A stretch of 58,921 bases of DNA from Micromonospora arborensis (GCF_003205615.1 NZ_PYBV01000045.1:1-58921); one strand, 5' to 3'. Shown: positions 17,409 through 26,409, counted from the first letter of the stretch. The notes: a model not told the origin generated them from the sequence alone. Made by a program: numbers and translations.

Positions 17409-18650
17409 CTAGGGCAGGCGTCCGAGGTACGCCAGCATCGTCTCGCGGCTCCCCGGCAGGCCGTACTCGTCGACGAGCATGGCCACGTTGCCGAATTCCT
17501 GCCCGTCGATCAGCCACGGCTCGGTCGACCGGCCCAGCACCTCGGCGAGCCGTCGCGGCCGGGGCGGCAACGCCGCGACCGGCGTCCCCGCCGCTGCCGG
17601 ACCGTCGGGGAACGCGAGGCGCAGCGCCACACCCAGTACGGTCAACGACCGCTCGCCGCTGACGGTGGGAAGCCGGTCGAGCAGCGCGTCGAAGGCCCGG
17701 TCCGCATGCTGCGGGCCGAGCTGCCGCAGCGCGAGGCCCGCGTAGCCGCCGAGATCACCCTCGAGGAACGGCACCCAGTCACCCTCGACCGGCCCGGTGG
17801 CGGCGTCGTCGTGCGGCGCTGACGCCCAGCTCAACAGCTCCTCGACGGTCGCCGGATCGGCTGCCGCGCCGAGGACCCGGACCCGACCGATCGCGGCGGC
17901 CCAGCGCAGCACCGGGCGCGGATCGGCCAACCAACGAACGTCCGGCGCGGCACCCAGCAGCCCCGACGCCACCAGCATGGTGGCCACCTCGCCGGGGGTC
18001 GACTCGACGCCCGGTTCCGCAGCGGCGTCGATCGCGCCGGCCAGCGCGGACACACTACCGTCGGCGTCCTCCGGAAACCAGGCGAGGACGTACGCCGCGA
18101 CCGTCCGCACGCCCGAATCGGAGTGCTTCAGCAGAGCGCGGAACACGGGGACGCCGGCGCGCACCGCATCGTAGGTGGCCAGGTCGACGTACGCCCACAG
18201 CCGACTCTGCTCCGCCGCGGACAGGGACTCGACGTAGGTGTACTCGACGTACTCCTTCTTCGACTCGTCGGTGCCGGTCCACGGTGGCGGCTTGGCGGCG
18301 AGCAGCTCGCGCCCGCCCTCGGCGACCCGGCGATACTCGGCCACCGGGAAGCCCTCCGGGAGCACACCCTCGTCGTACCCGACGGCCAGGGCGCTCAGCA
18401 GCCCGGCCACCGCCGCCGGGTCCGGGGTGGCCGGATCGGCGAGCAGTTCCAGCAGGAACGGCACCGCGTACGCGCTCGCCTCGAAGCGATTGCCCTGGTG
18501 GAAGACGTTGGTGTAGAGGTCGCCCAGGGCCTCGTCCCGGGTGGCCGGGTCGGGGGAGAGCAGGGCGCGCAGTTGCCCGGGCACGTCGTCGGCTGCCCCG
18601 TAGGCGTGGCCCAGCCGCGCCCAATCGATGTCGTCAAGTCCGTCGAGCAC
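17409..18650 (-). CDS. HEAT-repeat-like protein
   Basis: A 413-residue soluble, Ala/Leu-rich all-helical protein. Segments such as VPVFRALLKHSDSGVRTVAAYVLAWFPEDA and NRFEASAYAVPFLLELLADP fit HEAT/armadillo-type repeats, so it is likely a protein-interaction scaffold. No catalytic motif is seen. Related uncharacterised proteins are common in Streptomyces and Micromonospora. Translation starts at GTG 18650 (VLDGLDDIDWARL). It is the last gene on the minus strand behind the aldo/keto reductase (46-bp gap) and converges on the ABC operon. Confidence 0.75.
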   Translation of the reverse strand: MLDGLDDIDWARLGHAYGAADDVPGQLRALLSPDPATRDEALGDLYTNVFHQGNRFEASAYAVPFLLELLADPATPDPAAVAGLLSALAVGYDEGVLPEGFPVAEYRRVAEGGRELLAAKPPPWTGTDESKKEYVEYTYVESLSAAEQSRLWAYVDLATYDAVRAGVPVFRALLKHSDSGVRTVAAYVLAWFPEDADGSVSALAGAIDAAAEPGVESTPGEVATMLVASGLLGAAPDVRWLADPRPVLRWAAAIGRVRVLGAAADPATVEELLSWASAPHDDAATGPVEGDWVPFLEGDLGGYAGLALRQLGPQHADRAFDALLDRLPTVSGERSLTVLGVALRLAFPDGPAAAGTPVAALPPRPRRLAEVLGRSTEPWLIDGQEFGNVAMLVDEYGLPGSRETMLAYLGRLP

Positions 18651-18696
18651 GCGCCCATACTCTCCCGACCCGGTGACAGTCTGCGGGCCGGGACGA

Positions 18697-19533
18697 TCAG
18701 AACTCCTCGTACACCGCCGGGTCCTGGTCCGCGAGCCGCCCGTCCGGGCGGCCCAGCGCGGTGATCGCCTCGACCTCCGCGTCGGTGAGCTTGATGCCGA
18801 AGACGTCCAGGTTCTCGACCTGCCGCTGCGGGGAGGCGGCCTTGGGCAACGGGATCACCTGGCGGGCCACGTGCCAGGCGAGGATGGTCTGCGCCGGGCT
18901 GACGCCGTGGGTGGTCGCGATCTCCCCGATGACGGGGTGCTGCTGCAGGTCGTTGCCGTGGCCGAGCGGGCTCCAGGCCTGCACGAGAATCCCGTGCTCC
19001 CGGTGGTAGTCGAGCGCGTCCTGCTGCGGGAAGTACGGATGCACCTCGATCTGGTTGACCACCGGGGCGACCCCGGTCTCGGCCACCAGCCGCTCGATGT
19101 GCTCGGGCAGGAAGTTGGACAGACCGATGTGCCGGACCAGGCCACGCTCGCGGGCCTCGATCAGCGCCCGCCACGCCTGCACGTACAGGTCGACCCTCGG
19201 GTTCGGCCAGTGGATCAGGTACAGGTCGATCCGGTCGAGGCCGGTGCGGAACACACTCTCCTCGATGGTGGTCAGCGCCTCGTCGTAGCTGTGGTGCCGC
19301 CCCGGCAGCTTCGACGTGACGATCAACTCGCCGCGCAGGTCGCCCGCCGCACGAGCGGCCCGGCCAACCGCGCCCTCGTTCTCGTAGTTGAAGGCCGAGT
19401 CGAGCAACCGGTAACCCGCACGGATTGCCTGCCCGATCGCGTCGACACCCGCCGAGCCGTTCAGTTGGTACGTGCCGAGCCCGATCGCCGGCAGGGTGGT
19501 GCCGTCGGCTGCCGTCAGGTGGGGAATCGTCAT
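18697..19533 (-). CDS. Aldo/keto reductase
   Basis: A 278-residue NADPH-dependent oxidoreductase of the AKR superfamily (short AKR5-like form). The catalytic tetrad is complete: Asp45 (RLLDSAFNYENE), Tyr50, Lys75 (TSKLPG) and His108 (LIHWPNP). Cofactor-binding signatures GLSNF and the C-terminal IPLPKAASPQR (KxxxxxR, NADPH preference) are present. Likely reduces aldehydes, ketones or sugar-derived carbonyls. It starts 9 bp after the GH15 gene on the same strand, so probably shares its transcript. Confidence 0.93.
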   Translation of the reverse strand: MTIPHLTAADGTTLPAIGLGTYQLNGSAGVDAIGQAIRAGYRLLDSAFNYENEGAVGRAARAAGDLRGELIVTSKLPGRHHSYDEALTTIEESVFRTGLDRIDLYLIHWPNPRVDLYVQAWRALIEARERGLVRHIGLSNFLPEHIERLVAETGVAPVVNQIEVHPYFPQQDALDYHREHGILVQAWSPLGHGNDLQQHPVIGEIATTHGVSPAQTILAWHVARQVIPLPKAASPQRQVENLDVFGIKLTDAEVEAITALGRPDGRLADQDPAVYEEF

Positions 19534-19542
19534 GATCGGACC

Positions 19543-21333
19543 CTACCCGCACGTGGGGGCGTCGCGGATGGCGAGTGCGGCTTGGATGAGCGCGGCGTGG
19601 GTCAGAGTCTGGGGGTAGTTGCCGAGGTGGGCACCCGTCGCGGGGTTCATCTCCTCGGCGTAGAGGCCGAGTGGGCTGGCGTGGTCGACCATGGCCTGGA
19701 ACAGTTCGACGGCCTCGCGGCGACGCCCGGTGCGGGCAAGGGCCTGAACGAGCCAGAACGAGCAGGGCAGGAACACGTTCTCGGTGCCGGGGAGGCCGTC
19801 ACGTCCGGGCGGGTAGCGGTAGAGCAGTGGACCGCCGGCGGACAGCCTGTCCCGGATGGCGTCGATGGTGCCGCGTACCCGGGGCGACTCGGCCGGGTCC
19901 ATGTCGAGCAGCGGCAGGACGAGCAGAGCCGCGTCGAGATCCTGGGAGCCGTAGCTGCGGACGTAGCTGGCCGTCGTCGGGTCGAAGCCGCGCGTCCGGA
20001 CGTCGGCGGCGATGGCATCTCGGGACTTCTGCCAGCGTCGACGTTGACGGTTCGACAGGGGGTGCGTGTCGGCAATGGCCAGGGCGCGGTCCAGGGCGAG
20101 CCAGCCCATGAGCTTGGAATGGACGTGTTGGGCGGGCTCCCGTACCTCCCAGATGCCGGCATCGGGCTCCTGCCAACAACCGGCGACCACATCGGCGAAA
20201 CCGCGCACTGCCCGCCACGTCTCGGCGTAGAGGCGGTGTCCGGCCTGAGCGAACGCCCAGGCGGCGTCGATCACCCAGCCGTAGCCGTCGAGCTGGTGTT
20301 GACCGGCGGCACCGTTACCCATCCGTACCGGAAGGCTCCCGAGGTAGCCGGGCCAACCGGACAGTTCTCGTTCCGCTGGCACGTGCCGGCCATGCAGGGT
20401 GAGTAGCGCCGGCAGGCGTGGCCGTTGCAACCGGCTGGCGTGCAACAGCCACGCGAGGAACCCGCGAGCCTCGTCGGTCTTTCCGACACTGAGGAAGGCG
20501 CTGACGCCGATGCTGGCGTCACGGGGCCAGACATAGCGGTAGTCCCAGTTACGTCCCCCGCCGGGATCCTCGGGCAACGAGGTGGTGGGTGCGGCCACCG
20601 GCGCCCCCGAGGGTGAGTAGGTCAGCAGCCGCAAGGTGAGCAGGCTTCGGGTGACGTGTTCCCGGCAAGGTAGCCGCTCGTCGATTTCTGCGGTCCAGGC
20701 CCGCCAGCGGGCCTCGTCTTCGACGAGCAGTTCCCAGGCGGCCGTCGGCTCGACGTGGATCACCGGTTCGCGGTGAGCCACGGCCAGTACGAGGGTGACT
20801 GGACGGCCTGGCCTGACCGTGATCGAGGTGGGCTGACCGGGTTCGATTCTGAACGTGGGCGTGCTGTCCAACGCGACCGCAAGCGCCCCCCACTCACACA
20901 CGACGGCCTGGCGCCGGTGGTGGACTCGGGGCCGGCGGTGCCGTGCGCCAAGGCGGGGATCGAACTCCACCACCGCGTCGACCGCTGCCCGCTCGGCCGA
21001 CAGCCGTCGCACGATCAGTGTCGTGGGCAGCAGGCGACCGCTGACCTCCGCCACCATCGCCTCCGTGAGGCGCAGCCGGCCACTGCCCACCGCCCAGGTG
21101 GTCTCCAGGGTGGCGGTGTGCGGTCGGTAACGTCGGTCGACGACCGTGGCCGGCCGAGCCGGGCCGACTCGGAACGTGCCGGCATCCGGGCCCCCGACCA
21201 GCCGGCCGAACAGGGGATCGCCGTCAAAACGTGGTACGCAGAGCCAGTCCATCCCACCGTCACTCGCGACCAGGGCGGCGGTGCGCGTGTCACCCAGCAG
21301 ACCGTAGTCGCTGATCGGTGGCCCATCAGTCAT
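19543..21333 (-). CDS. Glycoside hydrolase family 15 protein (glucoamylase/trehalase-like)
   Basis: A 596-residue cytoplasmic GH15 enzyme. An N-terminal beta-sandwich domain (MTDGPPISDYGLLGDTRTAAL) precedes the (alpha/alpha)6 catalytic barrel. Barrel motifs NWDYRYVWPRDAS, GYLGSLPVRMGN, the probable acid in GIWEVRE, and the probable base in GLYAEEMNPATGAHLGNYPQ are visible. Actinobacterial relatives include trehalases and glucan 1,4-alpha-glucosidases; specificity is not clear. No signal peptide. GGGAG lies upstream of the ATG at 21333. Likely cotranscribed with the aldo/keto reductase and the small membrane protein. Confidence 0.9.
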   Translation of the reverse strand: MTDGPPISDYGLLGDTRTAALVASDGGMDWLCVPRFDGDPLFGRLVGGPDAGTFRVGPARPATVVDRRYRPHTATLETTWAVGSGRLRLTEAMVAEVSGRLLPTTLIVRRLSAERAAVDAVVEFDPRLGARHRRPRVHHRRQAVVCEWGALAVALDSTPTFRIEPGQPTSITVRPGRPVTLVLAVAHREPVIHVEPTAAWELLVEDEARWRAWTAEIDERLPCREHVTRSLLTLRLLTYSPSGAPVAAPTTSLPEDPGGGRNWDYRYVWPRDASIGVSAFLSVGKTDEARGFLAWLLHASRLQRPRLPALLTLHGRHVPAERELSGWPGYLGSLPVRMGNGAAGQHQLDGYGWVIDAAWAFAQAGHRLYAETWRAVRGFADVVAGCWQEPDAGIWEVREPAQHVHSKLMGWLALDRALAIADTHPLSNRQRRRWQKSRDAIAADVRTRGFDPTTASYVRSYGSQDLDAALLVLPLLDMDPAESPRVRGTIDAIRDRLSAGGPLLYRYPPGRDGLPGTENVFLPCSFWLVQALARTGRRREAVELFQAMVDHASPLGLYAEEMNPATGAHLGNYPQTLTHAALIQAALAIRDAPTCG

Positions 21334-21373
21334 GGAGACCGCTCCCTGCCGAGCCGTGCTGGCGAGCAGCGGG

Positions 21374-21850
21374 TCACCTGGCTTGCAGGAGCAGCCCGAG
21401 ACAGGCCCCGTAGATGACGTGCACGACAGCCGTGACCAGGGGAGTCTGGATGCCGTAGTTGAGAGCGAACAGCCCGGGCGGCTCCAACACCGCCCTGCTG
21501 GCCGGCCCCGCCCGTTGCGAGGCCATCCGCGGGTGGACACCAGGAAGCAGCGGCAGAATCACCGTCAGCGCGATCCCGACGTGCACAATCCCGAACAGCC
21601 CACCGATCCACCAGTTGGCGCGGTCCAACAGCGCGAACGTGGCCGCGTAACCGAGGGCGAAACCCTGACCGGCGCCGAGGTGGAGGAAGAACCCGACGAC
21701 CCGGGCCCGATCCGGATCCTCGGTGACGAAGGCCCCGAGCACCAGGGGAAGGTCGAGCCGAGTGAGGCCGGCCAGTTGAGCGGTGATCATCGCCGCGGTG
21801 AGCGCCGCGGTGGCGACCAACCCGAACAACGCCCATCCGGCCCAGTCCAT
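21374..21850 (-). CDS. Four-helix integral membrane protein of unknown function
   Basis: A 158-residue protein with four predicted TM segments (starting WALFGLVATAALTAAMITAQ and ending TPLVTAVVHVIYGACLGLLL). I do not recognise the family with certainty. Conserved-looking polar features include FFLHLGAGQGFALGY and the histidines in the last two helices (FGIVHVG, VVHVIYG). It lies 40 bp upstream of the GH15 gene on the same strand, so probably heads a three-gene unit. The 258-bp region upstream (21851-22108) shows no recognised feature. Confidence 0.6.
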   Translation of the reverse strand: MDWAGWALFGLVATAALTAAMITAQLAGLTRLDLPLVLGAFVTEDPDRARVVGFFLHLGAGQGFALGYAATFALLDRANWWIGGLFGIVHVGIALTVILPLLPGVHPRMASQRAGPASRAVLEPPGLFALNYGIQTPLVTAVVHVIYGACLGLLLQAR

Positions 21851-22108
21851 CTCAGCAGTCGTCGACGGCGCGGGTGTGCTCGGTCATCGGTCCACCCTCC
21901 GGCTGAACAGCGCCAATCCCACGGCCCGGACCGGACACCCGCCCACGGGCGCCGGTTTCTCACCATAAGCCACCGGACCTGTCGCGCTGACCTGCTCGCC
22001 CCAGACGTGCCGTGACGAGTTGGCAGCAGGACGGGGTAGTTCAGCCGATGATGCGGACGTGACTGGACCCCTACCAGCCGGACTGGGCTGCCGAGACCAA
22101 CCAGTCGA

Positions 22109-24016
22109 TCAGCTCAGGGCGCCCTCGGTCGCCGCCTCGAAGACCGTCTCGACCGGCCGGACCACCTTGACCATCGAGGCGAGGTACTCCCGCGTCTCCG
22201 GATCGGTGGAGTAGACGATCGTGCCCTGCATCCCTCGGGTCAGCAGGACCTTGTAGGTGTTGCGAATCAGCAGATCGGCTTCGGTGTCGCTGACCAACTT
22301 GCGACTGCGGAAGGCCGGATCCTTCGACTCCTCGCGTCGAGTCACCAGACGGCCGTCCCGCGCCACCAGATCCGGTCCGATGATGACGCCCGACCAGGTG
22401 TACTCGAAGCCCTGCGCCGTGTAGACACAGCCCACCTGGCCGAAGCCGTTCGGGTCGGTGGCCCAGAACGCGCTGCCTGGTGCCTCGCCGACGCTGCGGT
22501 CGCTCTTGACGTTCCAGGGCCTCGACCAGCCGCCGACCTGCACGTCCGGCACCAGGGTGTCGTCAGGACGCGGGTCGCTCCACGGCCAGCAGTACCCGGC
22601 GGACATGCGGGCCGTCAGACCGGCGGCCTGCTTCCTGGCGAGAGAGGCCTCCAACTCCTGCGGCGACTCGGCGAGACGCAGGTCGACTCTCCCGTCGCCG
22701 GTCCAGACCGACGGCTCACCGCCGTCGAGCCCGAGCAGGTCAACGACCCATTGCTCGTACGCCTCGCTGCCGCCGCAACGGAACTGGCTGTGCAGAGACA
22801 CCACCTCGACGTCAAGGTTGAGCTGCTTCGCGTACGACGAGATGACCTCGACGTTGCCCAACTCACCCGGCTTGACTACCTGGTGCTCATCGAGCAGAAA
22901 GACCGGCACCCGGGCGGCGGCGATAAGCTCGTCGATTTGCGAACGAGCCTTCTCCCGCTTTGCTTTCGTGGTGAAGCGGTTGACGGAGGTTTCCCGGATG
23001 CGGTGCGCCTCGTCGCAGATCAGGACGTCCAGACCGTTGCGTTCGGCGGACATGAAGCTGTTGAAGTAGCTGAACAGGTTCTTGAGCCGGGTCGAGCCCT
23101 TGCCTGCGTACCGGCGCAACGTCTGGGTGAACGACCGCGAGCCCGTCGCGTGCATGACGGAGCGGTTCTGGCGTGCCAACTCACCGAGCACCGACAGCGC
23201 GATCACGCTCTTGCCGCTGCCCGGTCCACCCGATACGACAACGACCGATTTCCGATCCGCCGATCGGGCGCGCTCCACGGCGTGCAGCACCAACTCGTAA
23301 GCAACACGCTGCTGATCCAGCAGCGTGAAGTGCGACCGGCCCTTCAGCTCCTGCGCGGCGTACCTGAGCAGATGACGACTGGGTCGAACGGAGCTGGTGA
23401 GGAAGCGGTCTGCGGCCCCAGCGCCTGACGTCGGGGCGAGATGGGTGCGTAGGTAATCGATGAACTGGCCGCGCCGCTGCTTCGTGAAGATTCGGCTCTG
23501 CTCGGTCGACGCGCGATCGAACAGGTCACTGATGTCGCGGTCGACCGCGTTGTGCAGATATGCCGCCCCACGGATCGGGTTCCGTTCCGCAGCGAGAACG
23601 CCGAGAAAGTCCGTCAGGTACTCACAGTAGAGCTCAACTTGGACGCCGGGGTGGAGCCGTGGGCCGCGCGCGTGCTCCACCGCCACCAGGTCGTCGGAGC
23701 CTTCGTAGGACTCGGCGTAGGACCACTGCTTCAACTCCACGACAACGTAGGAATCGTCGGCCGTCCTCGGATCCACACCGGCGAGCACCACGTCGACCCG
23801 CTTGCTGGTCAGTGGCAACTGGTACTCGATCAGCATCTCGACCTGGCTCAGCCCAGCATCGGCGAGATCCTGGCCCAGCACCTCAAGGCTGCGCGACCAG
23901 GAACGGCGTTCTGCCGGGCTCACGTTTCGGCCGATCTGCTCCGCGATCCGGTCTGCGAGAGTGCCGCTACCGACCAAGCGCAGCAGACCATCGGCGGACG
24001 TACGAAACGCTGACAA
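22109..24016 (-). CDS. Nuclease-DUF2075 ATPase (Schlafen/SF1-helicase-like)
   Basis: A 635-residue two-part protein. The N-terminal region (residues 55-100) looks like a PD-(D/E)XK nuclease fold: Glu64, Asp75 in KRVDVVLAG, and E94-x-K96 in VVVELKQW. The C-terminal DUF2075 P-loop ATPase has Walker A GGPGSGKS (263-270), Walker B VLICDEAHR (Asp335-Glu336), a helicase-like Q-rich FRCGGSEAY block and a C-terminal arginine-containing motif KVLLTRGMQG. Members are often annotated as DNA/RNA helicases. Start codon is probably TTG at 24016 behind a purine-rich GGGGGCAAGAG. It is the last gene of an operon with MazG, DUF397 and an XRE regulator; an anti-phage or nucleic-acid-surveillance role is inferred from this architecture, not shown. 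Confidence 0.8.
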   Translation of the reverse strand: MSAFRTSADGLLRLVGSGTLADRIAEQIGRNVSPAERRSWSRSLEVLGQDLADAGLSQVEMLIEYQLPLTSKRVDVVLAGVDPRTADDSYVVVELKQWSYAESYEGSDDLVAVEHARGPRLHPGVQVELYCEYLTDFLGVLAAERNPIRGAAYLHNAVDRDISDLFDRASTEQSRIFTKQRRGQFIDYLRTHLAPTSGAGAADRFLTSSVRPSRHLLRYAAQELKGRSHFTLLDQQRVAYELVLHAVERARSADRKSVVVVSGGPGSGKSVIALSVLGELARQNRSVMHATGSRSFTQTLRRYAGKGSTRLKNLFSYFNSFMSAERNGLDVLICDEAHRIRETSVNRFTTKAKREKARSQIDELIAAARVPVFLLDEHQVVKPGELGNVEVISSYAKQLNLDVEVVSLHSQFRCGGSEAYEQWVVDLLGLDGGEPSVWTGDGRVDLRLAESPQELEASLARKQAAGLTARMSAGYCWPWSDPRPDDTLVPDVQVGGWSRPWNVKSDRSVGEAPGSAFWATDPNGFGQVGCVYTAQGFEYTWSGVIIGPDLVARDGRLVTRREESKDPAFRSRKLVSDTEADLLIRNTYKVLLTRGMQGTIVYSTDPETREYLASMVKVVRPVETVFEAATEGALS

Positions 24017-24156
24017 CTCTTGCCCCCGGGCAGCACGAAGTGATCGTGCGCATGGGGGGCGTATCCGACAGCCGCCGGAAGCCCGTCGTGACGCGCTCCT
24101 ACGTGATGGACTGTAGCGAAGAGATCAACTCAGCGCCATGCTGACGCTGCCTGCGG

Positions 24157-24492
24157 CTACCGTTTCGAGGCCGAACCGCGAGCTTGGTCAACGGGGTAGC
24201 GGCGTGCCGAATCCTCGAGCTTGGTCAGAGCCGCCTCCACCAGATCGATGCCGAGTACGTCGGCGAGCCGAGTCAAATAAATCATGACGTCACCGATCTC
24301 GGCCCTCACCCGGCTGCCTGCGTCCGGGTCGGACATGACCGCCGCAGACTGCTCCGGCGTGAGCCACTGGAACTCGGCAATCAGTTCGCCGACTTCGCCA
24401 GCGAGCGCCATCGCCAGGTTCTTGGGCGTGTGGAACTGCTGCCAGTCCCGCTCCTCCGCAAACGCCCGCACGCGGCCCGTCAGGTCATCCAC
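24157..24492 (-). CDS. MazG-like nucleotide pyrophosphohydrolase
   Basis: A 111-residue all-alpha NTP pyrophosphatase of the MazG/iMazG (RS21-C6-like) group, which hydrolyses (d)NTPs to NMP and PPi. The metal-binding motifs are intact: E33-x2-E36 in AGEVGELIAEFQW and E65-x2-D68 in EIGDVMIYLTRL. It starts at GTG 24492 inside the end of the DUF397 gene (8-base overlap). The 140-bp gap to the DUF2075 ATPase still suggests a common transcript. Such enzymes recur in phage-defence and house-cleaning contexts. Confidence 0.88.
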   Translation of the reverse strand: MDDLTGRVRAFAEERDWQQFHTPKNLAMALAGEVGELIAEFQWLTPEQSAAVMSDPDAGSRVRAEIGDVMIYLTRLADVLGIDLVEAALTKLEDSARRYPVDQARGSASKR

Positions 24493-24688
24493 GCTGAGAG
24501 GCAGACTTCATGGCGGTTGTGAACAGTAGCCAGGCCGGGTGTTCAAAGCGGAGAGTCGGACCCTCGATGTCTTTGGAGTCGCGGACAGCGACGACCTCGG
24601 AGAGGTTCAGGGCGACCTCGACGCAGTTGCCGCCGTTGTCGCCGCTGCGGGTGCTCTTGCGCCAGACGGCGCCGGTCAGGTCAGTCAT
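24485..24688 (-). CDS. DUF397 small protein
   Basis: A 67-residue protein that is essentially one DUF397 domain (WRKSTRSGDNGGNCVEVA ... VAVRDSKD-EGPTLRF), abundant in streptomycetes and relatives. DUF397 proteins are partners of adjacent XRE-DUF5753 regulators (the BldB-like/AbaA-type small-protein modules). It overlaps the regulator by 8 bases at its 5' end and MazG by 8 bases at its 3' end, so all three are translationally coupled. The extension of this common pair into MazG and a nuclease-ATPase is the unusual feature. Confidence 0.92.
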   Translation of the reverse strand: MTDLTGAVWRKSTRSGDNGGNCVEVALNLSEVVAVRDSKDIEGPTLRFEHPAWLLFTTAMKSASQRG

Positions 24689-25568
24689 GCCGCATCTCCC
24701 CGATGAGCCTCTTGATCATGTCTCTTGATTCTGCCTCGTCAAGCGCGAGGGTCACCAGACCTCTCCACGTGTCCTCGTAGGCCCTGAGCTCATCCGGCTT
24801 GTCGAGGTAGAGCGCCCCGGTAAGCGACTCGCTATAAACCACCGATGGCTCAGGTGCAGTCCGGCCGCCGTTGGTCGTCGGAAAGTCGAGGACCACGAAC
24901 GAGCCGGCGACCGCTCCAGGGTGTGGCCCGGCTGCGAGCGGCACCACCTGTACGGAGACGTTGGGCAGCTCGGAAACTTCGAGCAGATGCTTAAGCTGGT
25001 CGATCATTACGCCATGATTGCCGACCAATCGGCGGAGTACCGCCTCGGAGAGCACTGCGTCCAGGCGTGGGGGCTGTGGCAGGCGACGCCTAAGCAGCGC
25101 CTGCCGTTGGAGCCGCACCTCGACTGCTTGCTCGCGCTCTTCTGGGCTAAGCCGACTCCCTGGCCGAAAGAGTCCAAGCGCGTAGGTGCGGGTCTGCAGC
25201 AATCCGGGGATCAGTGTCTCGCCGTACTCCCGCAGTCGGGCCGCGGCGGATTCCAGGCCCACGTAGAGCTCGAACCAGTTCGGCACCGCATCTCCGTACG
25301 CGTGCCACCACCCCTTCGACTTCGTCTCCGCGGCCAGCCCGCGCATCGCCTCGGTCATCTCGGGCGACACCCCGTACAGCTCGCACATCGCCTTGACGTC
25401 GAGCACCCGGACCGAGCCCTGGCCGCATTCGAGGCGCCAGATTTTCTGCCGGCTGTATTCGAGGGCTTCGGCGGCGGCGTCGAGCGTCACCCCGGCCTCG
25501 TTGCGGAACTGTCGCAGCAGCCGGCCGAGTTGTCGGCGCGGCACAGTCGATCCGATGTCGTCGGGCAT
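24681..25568 (-). CDS. XRE-family regulator with DUF5753 domain
   Basis: A 295-residue DNA-binding regulator. The N-terminal helix-turn-helix (LGRLLRQFRNEAGVTLDAAAEALEYSRQKIWRLECG, residues 13-50) is followed by a DUF5753 ligand/partner domain (WFELYVGLESAAARLREYGETLIPGLLQTRTYAL ... SVVYSESLTGALYLD). ATG at 25568 has GGGAG at 8-base spacing. It heads the operon with DUF397, MazG and DUF2075 and diverges from DivIVA/83-aa genes across a 231-bp intergenic region. The 26.5-27.5 kb region holds an eroded second copy. Confidence 0.92.
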   Translation of the reverse strand: MPDDIGSTVPRRQLGRLLRQFRNEAGVTLDAAAEALEYSRQKIWRLECGQGSVRVLDVKAMCELYGVSPEMTEAMRGLAAETKSKGWWHAYGDAVPNWFELYVGLESAAARLREYGETLIPGLLQTRTYALGLFRPGSRLSPEEREQAVEVRLQRQALLRRRLPQPPRLDAVLSEAVLRRLVGNHGVMIDQLKHLLEVSELPNVSVQVVPLAAGPHPGAVAGSFVVLDFPTTNGGRTAPEPSVVYSESLTGALYLDKPDELRAYEDTWRGLVTLALDEAESRDMIKRLIGEMRHD

Positions 25569-25799
25569 CCGCACACTCCCTGGTTCCGCCACGCAACACT
25601 GCGTGACCTCCTCCTGCAACTCCTACGGGTTGCAACAAAGAAAGTCAATGCACAACGGCGAAATTGCGGTGTGGAACGTTGCCCTTCCGCTGCGGACTGT
25701 CGCACTCTGATCACACCACGGCGGCCGGCCGGTCCCCCCGAACGGCCGCCGTGCTTCCCCGAACACCCCTCGCCACTCCGAGCAGGAAGGCAGGCAGAC

Positions 25800-26102
25800 A
25801 TGAACGGCAGAAACCAGCGACCAGAGCCGCCGAGCGGTGGTGCGACCTACCGCTCCGGCGCGTACACCAGTCTGTTGCCATGGCAGGTGCGCGAGCGCCG
25901 TTTCGCGCCGACCGGGGTCGGACGTCGCGGTCTGAACCCCGACGACGTCTACGCCTTCCTCGACCGGGTCGCCGGCGACATGGCCGCCGTCTACGCCGCG
26001 CTCGCCGAGAGCCGCCGCGAGACTGCCCGGATCAAGGCCGGGCTGCGTCGCTGGCAGACCGATCAGGCCCGTGCCCGCAACGAGCGGGGCCAGGCCCAAT
26101 GA
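25800..26102 (+). CDS. DivIVA-domain small protein
   Basis: A 100-residue protein. Residues 35-60 (RRGLNPDDVYAFLDRVAGDM) match the N-terminal DivIVA membrane-curvature/pole-binding motif, and the following segment (AAVYAALAESRRETARIKAGLRRW) should form a coiled coil. Too short for a full Wag31/DivIVA; it resembles the small DivIVA-like proteins found beside XRE-DUF5753 loci in Micromonospora. AGGAAGG precedes the ATG. It overlaps the next gene by ATGA. Confidence 0.78.
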   Translation: MNGRNQRPEPPSGGATYRSGAYTSLLPWQVRERRFAPTGVGRRGLNPDDVYAFLDRVAGDMAAVYAALAESRRETARIKAGLRRWQTDQARARNERGQAQ

Positions 26103-26350
26103 GTCAGCGGTACGTCGTCCACCTGCCCGTCGTCGCCAACGACCTGCCTGCCGCGCAACGCCTGGCCCGGGTCATCGGCCGGTGGATGCTGGTGCTGCCG
26201 ATGACCGACCCGGGGGAGACCACCGTCTCCGAAGAGGACCAGCAGTTCCTCCGTCACCGGGTCTTCTGCGACCTGCGGATGCCGGGCGGTCGGCGCTGCC
26301 TTCTCCGCGACAGTCACGACGGCCCCTGCTCCCGCCGCTTGCGCCGATGA
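26099..26350 (+). CDS. 83-residue cysteine/histidine-containing protein, unknown
   Basis: Unrecognised family. MSQRYVVHLPVVANDLPAAQ begins a probable beta-alpha unit. The C-terminal CDLRMPGGRRCLLRDSHDGPC has C-x9-C-x6-H-x3-C spacing that could bind zinc. It is translationally coupled to the DivIVA-like gene. A degraded copy covering its last 60 or so residues lies at 27250-27431 and keeps the four Cys/His positions, which suggests past selection on them. Confidence 0.65.
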   Translation: MSQRYVVHLPVVANDLPAAQRLARVIGRWMLVLPMTDPGETTVSEEDQQFLRHRVFCDLRMPGGRRCLLRDSHDGPCSRRLRR

Positions 26351-26366
26351 GGGGTGCGAATCCGGA

Positions 26367-26409
26367 GATAAACGGCGCTAGCGGCTCGACCGCTGCGCTT
26401 TCATTTATC
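26367..26409 (+). terminator. Long two-part hairpin after the DivIVA/83-aa genes
   Basis: An inner 9-bp stem with one bulge (GCGC/AGCGG pairing with CCGCT/GCGC, 26375-26398) is enclosed by an outer GATAAA/TTTATC pair, 17 bases after the stop at 26350. The remainder to 26574 shows nothing else recognisable. Confidence 0.6.
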
